Shown: positions 25,022-36,908 of the stretch, piece by piece
How positions within the stretch are numbered: the first letter of the stretch is position 1
Layout: each line of letters starts with the position of its first letter
Assembly: GCA_903813345.2 (NCBI GenBank)
Contig: CAIIXF020000013.1
Location: 114,414-178,413 of the forward strand
DNA: 64,000 nt
Reading direction: 5' to 3'
Source: Owenia fusiformis
Taxonomy: Eukaryota; Annelida; Polychaeta; Sabellida; Oweniidae
Made by a program: the position numbers and the translations under genes
The notes under the pieces: model-generated
Seen by the model: only the letters and a program-made list of their open reading frames with translations
The model's database searches: none
Told to the model about the DNA's origin: nothing

Positions 25022-26094
25022 TCAAATGAGAAGTGTTACTGAAACACCTTTGACAATTTGACATTTATGAGGTTTCTCCCCTGTATGAATTCTCTCATGA
25101 CATTTCAGTTTAAAAATGTAATTGAAACCCTTTTGACAATATTGGCATTTATAAGGCTTTGTGCCTGTATGATTTATCTCATGATATTTCAAACGAAAAA
25201 TGCTACTGAAACACCTTCCACAATGTTGACATTTATGAGGTTTCTCCTCTGTATGAATTCTCTCATGAAATTTCAAACTAGAAGGGTAATGAAAACCCTT
25301 ACGACAATATTGGCAATTATAAGCCTTCTCGCCTGTATGAATTCCCTCATGATATTTCAAAAGAGTAGTGGTATTGAAACCCTTTCCACAGTGTTGACAC
25401 TTAAATGGCTTCTCTCCTGTATGAATTCTCTCATGACACTTCAAATCAGAAGCTTTATTGAAACACTTTCCACAAAATTGACATTTATAAAGTTTCTCAC
25501 CTGTATGAATTTTCTCATGACATTTCAAATGAGAATTGTAATTGAAACCCTTTCCACAATGCTGACATTTAAGTGGCTTCTCTCCTGTGTGAATTCTTTC
25601 ATGTAATTTACTGTCATATGAACTTCTGAAACCCTTTCCACAATATTGACATTTATAAAGTTTCTCACCTGTATGAATTTTCTCATGACATTTCAAATGA
25701 GAATTGTAGTTGAAACCCTTTCCACAATGCTGACATTTAAATGGCTTCTCTCCTGTGTGAATTCTTTCATGTAATTTACTGTCATAGGACCTTCTGAAAC
25801 CCTTTCCACAATATTGACATTTATAAAGTTTCTCACCTGTATGAATTTTCTCATGACATTTCAAAAGGGAACTGTTACTGAAACACTTTCCACAATGCTG
25901 ACATTTAAATGGCTTCTCTCCTGTGTGAATTCTTTCATGTAATTTACTGTCATATGAACTTCTGAAACTCTTTTCATCTGTATGAATTTTTTCATGATGT
26001 TTTAAAAGAGAATTTTCATTGAAGCACTTTCCACAATGGTGACATTTGAATGGCTTCTCACTGGTATGAGTTCTTTCATGACGTTTCAAATGAG
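25022..26094 (-). CDS. C2H2 zinc-finger protein, partial, truncated by the assembly gap
   Basis: The open frame enters from the gap and encodes eleven full C2H2 fingers (C-x2-C-x12-H-x3-H) joined by TGEK[PL][FY]K linkers, plus a partial finger at the gap ([10 protein letters not shown]) and one that lost its cysteine half ([19 protein letters not shown]). A two-finger module ([13 protein letters not shown] then [13 protein letters not shown]) is repeated with few changes, indicating recent internal duplication. Such arrays bind DNA in the nucleus, but the target is unknown. No KRAB, BTB or SCAN domain is visible; the N-terminus would lie in or beyond the gap. The frame ends at 25022 after a one-base loss, so this may be a young pseudogene or carry a sequencing error. 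Confidence 0.8.
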
Positions 26095-26594
26095 NNNNNN
26101 NNNNNNNNNNNNNNNNNNNNNNNNNNNNNNNNNNNNNNNNNNNNNNNNNNNNNNNNNNNNNNNNNNNNNNNNNNNNNNNNNNNNNNNNNNNNNNNNNNNN
26201 NNNNNNNNNNNNNNNNNNNNNNNNNNNNNNNNNNNNNNNNNNNNNNNNNNNNNNNNNNNNNNNNNNNNNNNNNNNNNNNNNNNNNNNNNNNNNNNNNNNN
26301 NNNNNNNNNNNNNNNNNNNNNNNNNNNNNNNNNNNNNNNNNNNNNNNNNNNNNNNNNNNNNNNNNNNNNNNNNNNNNNNNNNNNNNNNNNNNNNNNNNNN
26401 NNNNNNNNNNNNNNNNNNNNNNNNNNNNNNNNNNNNNNNNNNNNNNNNNNNNNNNNNNNNNNNNNNNNNNNNNNNNNNNNNNNNNNNNNNNNNNNNNNNN
26501 NNNNNNNNNNNNNNNNNNNNNNNNNNNNNNNNNNNNNNNNNNNNNNNNNNNNNNNNNNNNNNNNNNNNNNNNNNNNNNNNNNNNNNNNNNNNNN
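26095..26594. other. Assembly gap of exactly 500 N
   Basis: A run of 500 Ns separates two contigs: the left ends inside the zinc-finger frame and the right starts inside the LINE copy of the inverted duplication. A round number suggests a nominal scaffold gap of unknown true length. Frames reported across it are meaningless. Confidence 0.98.
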
Positions 26595-27800
26595 TATTCC
26601 AGTCCCATATAGGAGAATTGGCTGAACCATAGTTCCAAAAAGTCTTGTGTATACTTTATATGGAAATCTCCAAAGGATTTAAAAGGGGAGGGAAATTAGC
26701 GCAACAGATTTTGGACAGTCATATGTTGGATTTTGGCCATTTTCTGAGAATTTAAACAATTGCATATGTTAGGCCAATGCATTATCTCCAGGAAAATCAC
26801 TTCTAGAGATGATAAAATAATTTTGACTTTGAGACAGGGTAGATGCAAACAACCCACCCACATGTTTTTTCTGAAATGTTTTCCTAATTTTCGACCCCTT
26901 CCATCCCTGCTTTTTTAATTTTTCTTGCATCAATATGTTGCATTTTGACACATAGTTAACCACTGTAAAGGAATAAGTGATTCCTTCAGGGGTTTTAAAG
27001 ATACCCATTTTGGGTGACCAAACTTAGCTGAAAGCAATGATTTTTCCTATTGGAAAATAACATGGGAAATATTGTTTTCCACTTTATCTAAAAGGAATCA
27101 TTTATTCCTTTTAAGGAATTAACTGTGTGTCAAAACGCAACATATTGATGCAAGAAAAATTAAATAAAAAAGCAGGGATGGAAGGGGTTGAAAATCAGGA
27201 AAACATTTCAGAAAAAAACATGTGGGTGGGTTGTTTGCATCTACCCTGTCTCAAAGTCGAAATTATTTTATCATCTCTAGAAGTGATTTTCCTGGAGGTA
27301 ATGCATTCGCCTAACATATGCACCTGTTTAAATCCCCAGGAAATGACCAAAATCAAACATATGACTGTTCAAAATATGTTGCGCTAACTTCCCTCCTCCT
27401 TTGGCAATCACCGCTCCAAGAGCTCGGTTGGCAGATTTTGCGAGTATTTTTACTGATTCATTATAGTCTAGGTGTTCATTAAAATATAGTCCAAGATATT
27501 TATAATCATGTGTGTAATCAAGTGTTATTTCACCGCATATAAATTGTTTCTGGCATCAATTTACATTTTTGGGGCGGAAATGCATTATTTTGGTTTTGTC
27601 TTTATTAATCCGTACTCTCCACTTTTTGCACCATTCATTTAAAATATTGAGTAGTTGTTGTAGATTATCTGAGCTTGGAGCGATCAAAATAATATCATCT
27701 GCATATGTTAAAATACCTATGTTAGTCCCTCCAATGTCAATGCCATATCCAGTGGTATTGATTTCTGATATTGATATGTCTGAAATGTTGTCACCTTAAG
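26595..27800 (-). mobile_element. LINE reverse transcriptase fragment interrupted by a foldback element (right)
   Basis: This is the minus-strand mirror of 20340-20826. The RT part lies at 27403-27800 (YVDD-like region with AYVKIPML on the opposite strand, and INKDKTKIM) and 26595-26680 (YKVYTRLFETMVQPILLYG). A 722-bp foldback separates them. The fragment stops at the N gap, not at a natural element end. Confidence 0.82.
26681..27402. mobile_element. Foldback element with ~270-bp arms inserted in the LINE, right arm only
   Basis: The ends AAAAGGGGAGGGAAATTAGC and AAAGGAGGAGGGAAGTTAGC (inward) are inverted copies. Complementarity continues for about 270 bp, including CATCTCTAGAAGTGATTTTC and GCAGGGATGGAAGGGG, around a ~180-bp centre. 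The left arm has the empty site (GGATTTAAAGGCAATC), which demonstrates mobility. No clear target duplication is visible and there is no ORF with recognisable motifs. Confidence 0.8.
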
Positions 27801-27819
27801 ATGATGGCTTCTTAAGCGT

Positions 27820-27915
27820 CTTTAGCCTTGCCCAAGTCGGTATTTTTTTACTTATCTGGTCTTGAATTATAGAAATCAAGATAAGTAAAAGAGACCGACT
27901 TGGGCAAGGCTAAAG
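27820..27915. repeat. Hairpin with ~40-bp arms (right)
   Basis: This is the mirror of 20224-20319. The arms are fully conserved at the outer 20 bases. Confidence 0.68.
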
Positions 27916-28005
27916 TGTCTTATAATCTGAGACTAACATATTATAATGAAGAAACAGGAATGTGCTCTTTTACACCATTATAGACTAAATAAAACAATTA
28001 TGTAA

Positions 28006-28007
<2 letters not shown>

Positions 28008-28036
<29 letters not shown>

Positions 28037-28410
28037 ACACTTCATAAAAATATTTAAACCCAAATTGAACTATAAATAAATAAAAGTAACCATAACAACA
28101 AGGTAAATATATAATTGAATATGAATTATATTTGATTTACTACGTAACTATGGTATCTACTATGTATTTTTATTATAATGCGAATTAATGTAATTAAATG
28201 TCGTAATTGAATAATTGATATACTTATTACGTAATACATTCGCATGTTTATCCATTCCCAATGGAGATCAAAGGTATAACGTCATAATGTGCGATTTAAA
28301 TGATAATCAGTTACCTGAAGAATAAAAGTGAAACCGGTAGTGACTGAATTACTTCTTCTGTTATTTTCTGTTTTTATAATCAATTTTTATATATATATAT
28401 ATATATATAT
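28008..28410. mobile_element. ~350-bp insertion inside a TA microsatellite, right arm only
   Basis: TA tracts lie at 28008-28036 and 28388-28412, while the left arm has a single short tract at about 20113-20133. The insert contains two TACGTAA-like words and ends with CCTGAAGAATAAAAG, GTGAAACCGGTAGTGACTG and a T-rich stretch. The gaa-ACCGGTA motif near the 3' end and the TA-rich target recall 3' fragments of Penelope-like retroelements, but no coding part is present, so the family is a guess. Confidence 0.5.
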
Positions 28411-28689
28411 GATATATTTTATGTGCTTTCAAATGTTGTCCTGTGTGGTTTTTCATTGTGATGTAAAATAATAAATTCAGTATTTTAGTGCCACTTTAGT
28501 GCAAACTGTATAGGACCAATTGATCAAGATACTAATATGCATAAGTTAATTACTTGAAGTGTTTTTCAATGGTGCCCCTTCTTCTTTCTCACTATGACAT
28601 CAATTAAAAATTCACTATTCTTTTGTGACCCATAGTTGGTGAACAATTGATCTCAAAGAAACATAAAGAACATCAATATTCAATAGTTT

Positions 28690-29090
28690 GATATACATTT
28701 TTTGACTTTTTTGAAGGAAATCTGATAAGCGTTTTTTCTGAAATGGCGATGGCAAGATTTTTCGAAAAACCTTCAAAATGGCCACCAGAAAACAAGATGG
28801 CCGCCCAAAAGTTAATCAGCTCTAGTACTTGATATCCTCTATCATGAGTGTTTTGAAGGAAATCCGATGAGCGGATTTTCTGAAATGGCGATGACAAGAT
28901 TTTTCGAAAAATCTTCAAAATGGCTGCCAGAAAACAAGATGGCCGCCCAAAAGTTAATCAGCTCTAGTACTTCATATGCTCTATCATCTCTGCGAATTTG
29001 GAGAAAATCTGATGAGCAGTTTTCCTTAAACGGCGATGACAAAAACGGGACGATCACGATCACGACCACGATCACGACCAGTATGGCGAC
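28690..29090. repeat. ~145-bp GGCGGCCATCTTG array and hexamer tract (right)
   Basis: This is the mirror of 19280-19830 with one unit fewer (about 145 bp shorter) and a shorter hexamer tract near 29050-29080. Confidence 0.75.
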
Positions 29091-29119
29091 TATATTCCAC
29101 CGATGGTGTGATAAAAACT

Positions 29120-30529
29120 AAATATATATAATATTTATTTTGATTATTGATAGTTACAGACAAATGACAGAGATTTTTTCTTCAAAGGGCCATTTTAAAC
29201 TTGAAAATAGAATGACCTATATTTTGAAATATAAAGGTCAGAATGACCTAATCTTTGGATTTGGTTATCAAACAAAGCCCCTTCTTTGATATCCCGTACA
29301 ATTTATTCTAAATATCTTGTGGGCTTTTATAGGGTCTCACTTGTCCTGTAGCATAGAGATAGCCAACCTTTTGCCGTCAGAAGGTATTTTGACCCAATTA
29401 TTGAGATATCTGTGTGGAGAATGATGGTTAACAAAAATGTTCAGATTGCCGTTTTGAATTGACCAAGTTTTTTGAGCTTGATCTTAGGTATTCAAACTTT
29501 TAACTTGGTTTATCGCTTGCTTGTTTGGCTGTTTGATTTGTTGTTGGTTTTACGTCATTGTTTGGTTAGGCTAGTAGGTTGTTTGTTCTTAAAATGTAAC
29601 CACTCCTTGGTAACATACAAATCAGATTCTGAAACTTCTACAGAGAATATCAAATATCACCAGCAAGAACAGAACAAATATTTAACATATAAAAATTCTA
29701 TTGAGGAATAACAACAATTACTTATGATATCACTACAACCATAATTTCTTAATCTATTGATACATCGCAGCTTTACATTGCAGTCCAGCTTAAAAGCTGA
29801 AGGAAAAGGGTGTGTGAAACATATTTTTTTTAGAATTTTGGTTAAAACATCAGGAATTAGTCAAATAAAGTTTTCATATATATTTTCAGTACATATATCA
29901 TATGAATAAGTACAAAATAGATCAATGATAACAGACTGGGCTTTAAATGTTCTTATGTACTCTTTCTTTTGCTTAAAAACAGCAACATTTCAAACAATCC
30001 ATAATGCAATTCATAATGCTTGACAGATCTTTAATTATGATTTGATATTTTGCATGATATTTTCATTTGCTGTATGTCTATGTTCCCTTACACAAATAAA
30101 AGGTTAATGTCAATGATTACATAATCAAAGCATGTCAACACTGTCATTAAACGACAGGAAAATAACAATATTGATTGGTATGTATGTTGATACTATTTTA
30201 CTTATACAATTATATTATATCATAATATCCATGATTATAACTATTGATAATTTATTAAATGTTTAATAGTTTCATATTTTATGAATTTATTTAATACTGT
30301 ATTATAGTAGAATACTAAGACAAATAGGAAAAATATAACAACTTTCATATAGTAATTATTCTCATGAAAATTAGTAAAAAAATCAACTTTAATTTTATTG
30401 AACATGCATCTATTTACATTTTTGAACTCTTAAGTATAGGCCTACATGGTCTATATACATGTAGAGAAGCATTTGAGTTAAAATGAGCTGTTTGTCAAAA
30501 GTCATACACAAATTGTATTTTGGTGGGCA
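29120..30529. other. AT-rich stretch without recognised gene (right)
   Basis: This is the mirror of 17831-19210. Nothing is supported as a gene. The 46-bp direct duplication of the left arm is single-copy here. Confidence 0.5.
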
Positions 30530-32060
30530 CAGTTTCCCATAAATGACTATAAAAAAAATATACAATTGCTTCAAGGTTATTATGCATCATACAACCTATA
30601 CTCTACAGCCTCTATGGTAACAATAGAAACTATATGGCTACCTCAAGGAATACGGCGAGTCATGGCAGGCATAGTTTTCTGTAAGTAGAGAAATGCCAAT
30701 AATCACCATAGATTTCAATGTTGTTGTACAACATATCCCAATTGGGAAATACCAATTCTATGACAGGCATAGAAAATCTAAAGTTACCTAAAGGCTGCTG
30801 TATGATATACAGTTACCTTTACAATGGCAATAGAAATTCTACACTCAGCTCAGAATCTAATCCCTAATTGAGTCAATCTCTATCAATGTAAAGTTACAAG
30901 GTGTAATTTTACAAATTAGCCTATTGGAAAACCATAGCAAATCTACAGTCGCCACAGAGTGTAAGGGAAGTCTATGATAGACACAGTTTCTCAAAATAGA
31001 GAAATACCAACGACCTTAGAAGACTTACAGTCATCTCGAGGTCACTGTACATCCTCAATGATAACCACTGAATTAACAGTATATGGTCACCACAAGAAAT
31101 ATGGCAAGTCTATTACAGACATAATTCTCCCTAAGTAGAGAAATGCCAATAACCACCATAGATTTCAATGTTGTCAAACAACATTTCTCAATTGGGAATA
31201 CCTATGCTATGATGAACATAGAAAATCAAAAGTTACCTAAAGGCTGCTGTATGACGTACAGTCACCTCTACAATGGCAATAGAAATTCTACACTCAGCTC
31301 AGAATCTAATCCCTAATTGAGTCAATCTCTATCAATGTAAAGTTACAAGATGTAATTTTACAAATTAGCCCATAGGGAAACCATAGCAAATCTACAGTCG
31401 CCACAGAGTGTAAGGGAAGTCTATGGTAGACACAGTTTCTCAAAATAGAGAAATACAACGACCGTAGAAAACTTACAGTTGTCCTGAGGTCACTGTACAT
31501 CCTCAATGATAACCACTGAATTAACAGTATATGGTCACCATAAGAAATATGGCAAGTCTATTACAGACATAATTCTCCCTAAGTAGAGAAATGCCAATAA
31601 CCACCATAGATTTCAATGTTGTCAAACAACATTTCTCAATTGGGAATACCTATGCTATGATGAACATAGAAAATCTAAAGTTACCTAAAGGCTGCTGTAT
31701 GACGTACAGTCACCTCTACAATGGCAATAGAAATTCTATATTCAATTCAGGATCTAGTCCCTAATTGAGTCAATCTCTGTCAGTGTAAATTTAGTGTGTA
31801 AATTTACAAGATCAGCAACCATAGAAAATATACAGTCGCAACAGAGTCTATGACAAGTCTATGATGGACAGTTTCCCAAAATAGAGAAATACCAATGACC
31901 CTATCTATGGTCATCTCAAGGTCACTGTACAGCATACAGTCTACACTGTACAATAACCATAGAAATTATATGGTCACCACGAGGAATGAAGCAAGTCTAT
32001 GATATAGTTCTCCGTAGTAGAGAAATGCCAACAACCATAAATTTCAACGTTGTTGTATAA
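30530..32060. repeat. ~450-bp satellite array (right)
   Basis: This is the mirror of 16280-17830 with the same number of units and almost the same length (about 1.55 kb). Unlike the other arrays, copy number is unchanged between the arms. Confidence 0.8.
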
Positions 32061-32929
32061 TGGAGCATTTCAAAAGATCGATATCAGAAAATTAACTGTA
32101 TTTGAAGAGTTAGGGGGAGGGAGGGGGGTCATAAGCATTAATCCGACATCGGCCTGGGAATTTTTCATCCAGTGCACTTTTGGTACTACTGAGCACTGAA
32201 AATAAAAAGATCACAACGAAGTAAAATTATACTAAAAATGATCTTTTTGAACCCTATTTATGGCAATCCTGAAGTAACAAATATGAAAGTTTTGTCAATG
32301 TATTCTGGTCTAGATAAAAAAAAAACACTGAACCAAACAACAAAATCGTCAAAAAACAGTAAAATGTGGACAGAAAAATACTTGTACAAAAATGATTTAA
32401 CAAAATTAGATTTGTTTCTGAAGCAGGAAAGTTTGAGTATTTGGCGAGCTGATCTTCCAATTACTGACTTTGGAAGCCAGCACAATCCACCTAAGCCAAT
32501 GGGTATGTGTTGTATGCATCCAAATGCCTTTAACGTGTCCATTTAAATGACCCAACAGTTCTTTAATGCTATTGTACTGCAGGTGCATACCGATTTATAT
32601 TATATTATTATACATTCACCTTCTTCCAAGGCAGTCTTTTAACTTTGTGTCACCTATGGATTCACTTATGTATTCATTTATAGTTTTAAACCTTAGTGTA
32701 TCTTAGTGTTAGATTAATGTGACTTTCGAAATGATGCATATCAACATTTCTCAGACACAATTATAAGGGGGGAGGGAGGGGTTTGTTCAAATAGAGTTAC
32801 TTTTCCGATATTGATCTTTAAAAATTGCTCCATAACATATCCATATTGAGATATACTTATGATATGACAAAAATAGAAAATCTACAGTAACCTCCAGTTT
32901 GCTGTATAACACGTGGTGACCTCTTCGAT

Positions 32930-33800
32930 GGCACTAAAAATTCTACAATCACTTTAAGATCTAGTCTCAAATTGTCTACAATGGCACTAAAAATTCTACA
33001 ATCACTTTAAGATCTAGTCTCAAATTGTCTACAATGGCACTAAAAATTCAAATAAGGGTGTCAAATAAGTCTGTTCTCCCCCCTTAACTTTTTTATCTTT
33101 GAATTTATCATACTTTCCCATATATCATTTTGAAGCTCATGGAAAATGCTGATCACCCTCAAAAAATCATAAACTCCTCCTTATAAAATTGCTACAATGT
33201 TTCTTGTGAGGTTGTAGTTGACCTTTGATTACGTCAAAACAAGTCAAATTACCAGGTATAGTGAATGAAAAGTGAAAAGTTGATACTGCAGTGACAAAGC
33301 CAACATTGGGTGATTTTGATGTTTCTCAATATCATTACAAAGTAAATGTGTTACATTCAGGGGAGCCTTTGAAGCAGGGGCATTTTTCATCACAAAATAG
33401 TTGATAACACTTAAAATTAAACGTTCTGAATGATTTAAACGGGATCAAATCCTCGTAGAAATGAGGCCATCTGGGATGCTGGGGGAGACATACAGACTAT
33501 TCCAAAAGTGAAATATGGACATCACTAAAAATACTCTAAAAATTTGGAATTTAACCAATCACTCTGAAATTTGGTGTGTGATCAGCAAATTAAATTCCCT
33601 TTAAGATGATATATACCAACCCTATGTTATCTCTGAATTAAAAAAGTTAAGGGGGGAGAACAGACTTATTTGACGCCCTGTACAATCACTTTAAGATCTA
33701 GTCTCAAATTGTCTACAATGGCACTAAAAAATCTACAATCACCTTAAGATCTAGTCTCAAATTGTCTACAATGGCACTAAATATTTTACAATCACCTAGT
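32930..33800. repeat. 53-bp satellite array split by a TIR element (right)
   Basis: About two units precede and two follow the element at 33055-33680. The same unit as 15113-15408 is seen in reverse complement. Unit number is lower than on the left, and the array is interrupted, which shows recent change on this arm. Confidence 0.82.
33055..33680. mobile_element. Mariner-type TIR element, right arm only
   Basis: Terminal inverted repeats of about 40 bp (GTCAAATAAGTCTGTTCTCC and onward) lie just inside CAGGGCG-like ends. TA follows the right end (33681-33682) and a TA precedes the left end, whose first bases are altered. It splits the 53-bp satellite, and the left arm has the uninterrupted array, so insertion happened after the arms separated or on one haplotype. 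No transposase fragment was recognised, so it is probably a MITE. Confidence 0.75.
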
Positions 33801-33983
33801 GTAAATTTACAATATGTATATGTACAATAGGTAAAATTACAAAGTAGCCTCCTAGGCAATCCTTCAAAATATATAGTCACCTAAATAAAAAGTCTAGTAC
33901 TTTCACTCTCATTGATAAAATCATTCATTGATATTCAGCATATGTTAAACTTGTTGATGATAAATGAACAAAAATGTCTATTA

Positions 33984-34154
33984 TCAGTATTCAGAGCTGA
34001 CAGTGGATGTAGATCCCAGTCTCCATAGTTTCAAAGTCAGTTCATAGAGGCCATACACTTGGCAGTTAGGATCAAACACCACTATGTTTTTCGTGAATGC
34101 TTTGTATTCACGATTCCTCTTTTGGAACTTCTTCCAACCATTGGATGTACCATT
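33984..34154 (-). CDS. Possible terminal exon, 57 codons, unrecognised (right copy)
   Basis: This is the mirror of 14752-14922, with the same acceptor, length and stop. It differs by at least two amino acid changes (YGLYD to YGLYE, VSSKY to VSSEY). Frame conservation in both copies is weak evidence of past coding function. No family was recognised. Confidence 0.28.
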   Translation of the reverse strand, partial: NGTSNGWKKFQKRNREYKAFTKNIVVFDPNCQVYGLYELTLKLWRLGSTSTVSSEY

Positions 34155-34439
34155 CTGAAATAAAATTAGATAACATTAAGATGCATCAATTTTAATCAAA
34201 CATTTCAAAAGATAAAGATTTAAAATTGTACATAAAAATATGTTATTCTTTATTTAAAACATCTATTCTAATATTTTTACCATTTTCTCATTCAAATTTT
34301 AAAATTAACTTAGTATAATGTATTAGTGGTAATTTTGCCTAATCATTTAATTTGCCTATTGCTTAATTTTTGTCAGGTTCGGAGAATTAAATGTCGAAAA
34401 TATTATCCTCATAATGTTATCCCATGGAAAGTTTCTTGT

Positions 34440-34856
34440 CATTAAGAGAATTAGAATTAGAATAAAGGACCCATGGTCCTGTGCTCACAAAGTTTGGAAC
34501 CTTCAGAGGAATGTATATCCCGACTTTCTATTGAAAATTTCTTTTTGGCAAAGCTCCTTTGTCCCTAGGCATCAGCATATATAATTTGAACCAAATCCAT
34601 CAACTAGTATGGAAGTTATCAACATTTATATTTTTACGAAAAATGGGGCCATTTTGAATTGAGCGGCCATATTGAAAATTTCTTCTCGAGCAGATATTCT
34701 ACACCCATAAGGCATAAGCCTATAAAATTTGAATCAAATCCATCATCTGGTATTTGAGTTGTCGCCCGGACAAACGAACAGACGAACACACGGACAGAAG
34801 GCGGGCGGACAAATGCACGGCTTTCCTATATCCCCCTCAAACTTCGTTCGGTGGGA
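34440..34856 (-). repeat. Right-arm copy of the ATCCCACCGAACGAAG repeat
   Basis: This is the mirror of 14047-14450, with the head at 34826-34856 and the tail near 34440. The length is nearly unchanged, consistent with the absence of a long tandem core in this family. Confidence 0.6.
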
Positions 34857-35907
34857 TAATTAGTACTTAATTAGCACTCTGGCAAAAGCGCATTTATGAG
34901 CACTCATGCCAAGAGTGCTAATTTAGTACTTATTCATGACATATGTACTCATTTCAAAAAATGCACTTAGTCAGTGCTCATAGCAGGCTCGTAGTCAGGG
35001 GGGTCCACAGGGTTTGAGCGGACCCCCCCCCTCCCCCGGCCAAAATCATGCAGTTTTTGACCATTTTGAACAAGGAAATTATTGCTCATCATATGAGTAC
35101 TCATTTAGTACTAAAACTTGCAATAAATCAGTACTCGTGTTATAAGTGGTCAGTTTAGTACTAATATTTACTGAAATGAGCACTCAAGTAGCGCTGAAAT
35201 CAGAAAAGAGAGCTTACCTTTCCTGGGGCAATGTTAGTCCTACTAGAGATATTTTGTCAGTGGGTTGGACTCTATCATGGTCTGATGGGTCTGCAAATGT
35301 AAGGGGCAGCATACCTTGTTTCTCAAGATTAGTTTCTGAAAACAAATCAATGATTTTCAGTTGCAACATACTCAGAATAGAAACCCATTCTACATTCTAT
35401 GTATTGATTTCAATAGTAAATTCACATATTTGAGACAAGACCTATTTTAGCGATATTTAGATGTCAGGGAAATTATCACTTCATACAAACTCTTATTAAT
35501 AAATGAGTATACTGTGTACCTTAAAGAAGTATTTCCCCATTCAACTGAAATATGCCGTAATTGTGACTCTAACCCCCTAGGAGGAAAGTTAGAACTGGTC
35601 AAAGTTCGCAAAATACCCAAATTGTCATTTTTTGACTTGAAACGAAAAAAACCCTATGTTCTGCCCCCCCCCCTAACCGTTGGTGTCATTCTCTATAGCC
35701 TAACTGTGTAAGGGTTAGGTTCACATGGCTTTAAGTTTTCAGGAATTTCAGGAAATTCCAGGGAAAAATTGACCAAAATCTGACCCCATTACAAATTTGG
35801 ATTTATTTTTTGGGGCGAGTAGGTTGTCAACCAAGGGTCTCAAAATTAATGTCATATTTGTTAATTTTTTTCCTATGAAGATACTTTTTCCTCCAAATTT
35901 GAAAGTA

Positions 35908-36908
35908 CAGGATGTTCAGGAAATAAAGATAATAATATCATAACTTTTTTATTTATTCATGGATTGCATTGAAAGTTTCAGAGATTATAGTTTTATAGTT
36001 TAACATATTTTAACTTATTGTTAGAGTTTCAGCTTCAAGCGATTTGATTGGTTGATTCTGTGGTTGTCATAGCAACTTGAGTAGCACTAAGGCGGGGCAG
36101 GTGGAATAACTACAGTATATTTGCATGTTTTAAATGTTTTAAAAAGAGATTCTATTGTGTTTATGACTTAAAACGGATGCTTAAACGTAGTTATAACTAA
36201 AAGCCCGAAATTCTTTGCCAATTTATCAATTTATTCTACAAAATTTCCCCCATTCTAGACACAAACTCTTTGCCTCTTGAACCTTCTTCAAATACTTCAC
36301 AGAATTCTTCTTGGCTCATTTCCTAAAGTCTGTTTAACAAATGTGAACGTATGGTATGTGTATTCTCAAATGCATGTCCTCTTAAGTCCTGTTTTGATTC
36401 AGCAAAGAAGTATATATCATTTGGCGCTTGGTTGGGTGAATGAGGTGGATGCTTGAGTTGCTCTAATCTCAGCTACTCAATTTTCTAGTGATTATGGCAG
36501 CAGTATGGGAGGGGGAATTGTCCAAGTGGAAGAGAAATTGCATCCCGAGTCGCTTTCTATGTAATGCCTGCATTAAGTCATGAAAATTCCACTGAAAATC
36601 ATTAAAAAGCATTTATTTGACTTTTATATCATGAAACAAAGCAATAGGAGAATTTTATCATGGAGATGCACCAAGAAAGCTTTAAATATGGAGTCAAAAT
36701 CGGTTTGCCATGCTAAATGTTGCACAGAAACTACTGCAGTCATTCCATATGCCCCGCCTTAGCGCTACTTGCGTTGCTATGCCAACCACAGAAATGACAA
36801 ATCAAATCGCTTGAAGCTGAAACTCCAAAAGTAAGTTTAAATATGTTTAAACTATAATCCCTGCAAATTTTATTAAAAATTTATGTCATTATTATCTTTA
36901 TTTCCTGA
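35908..36908 (-). mobile_element. Mariner element with long TIRs (right copy, one end lost)
   Basis: This is the mirror of 11984-12989. One end is intact with TA at 35906-35907. At the other end about 70 bp are deleted, removing the last dozen bases of the element together with adjacent intron, so ATTTCCTGA joins directly to TTTTTTGGAAGG at 36908. The same transposase relics are present on the minus strand. Confidence 0.78.

Noticed and set aside
26036-26638. Frames of about 190 codons or more running through the N gap on both strands
   Set aside because: They consist mostly of unknown residues; the two sides belong to different contigs.
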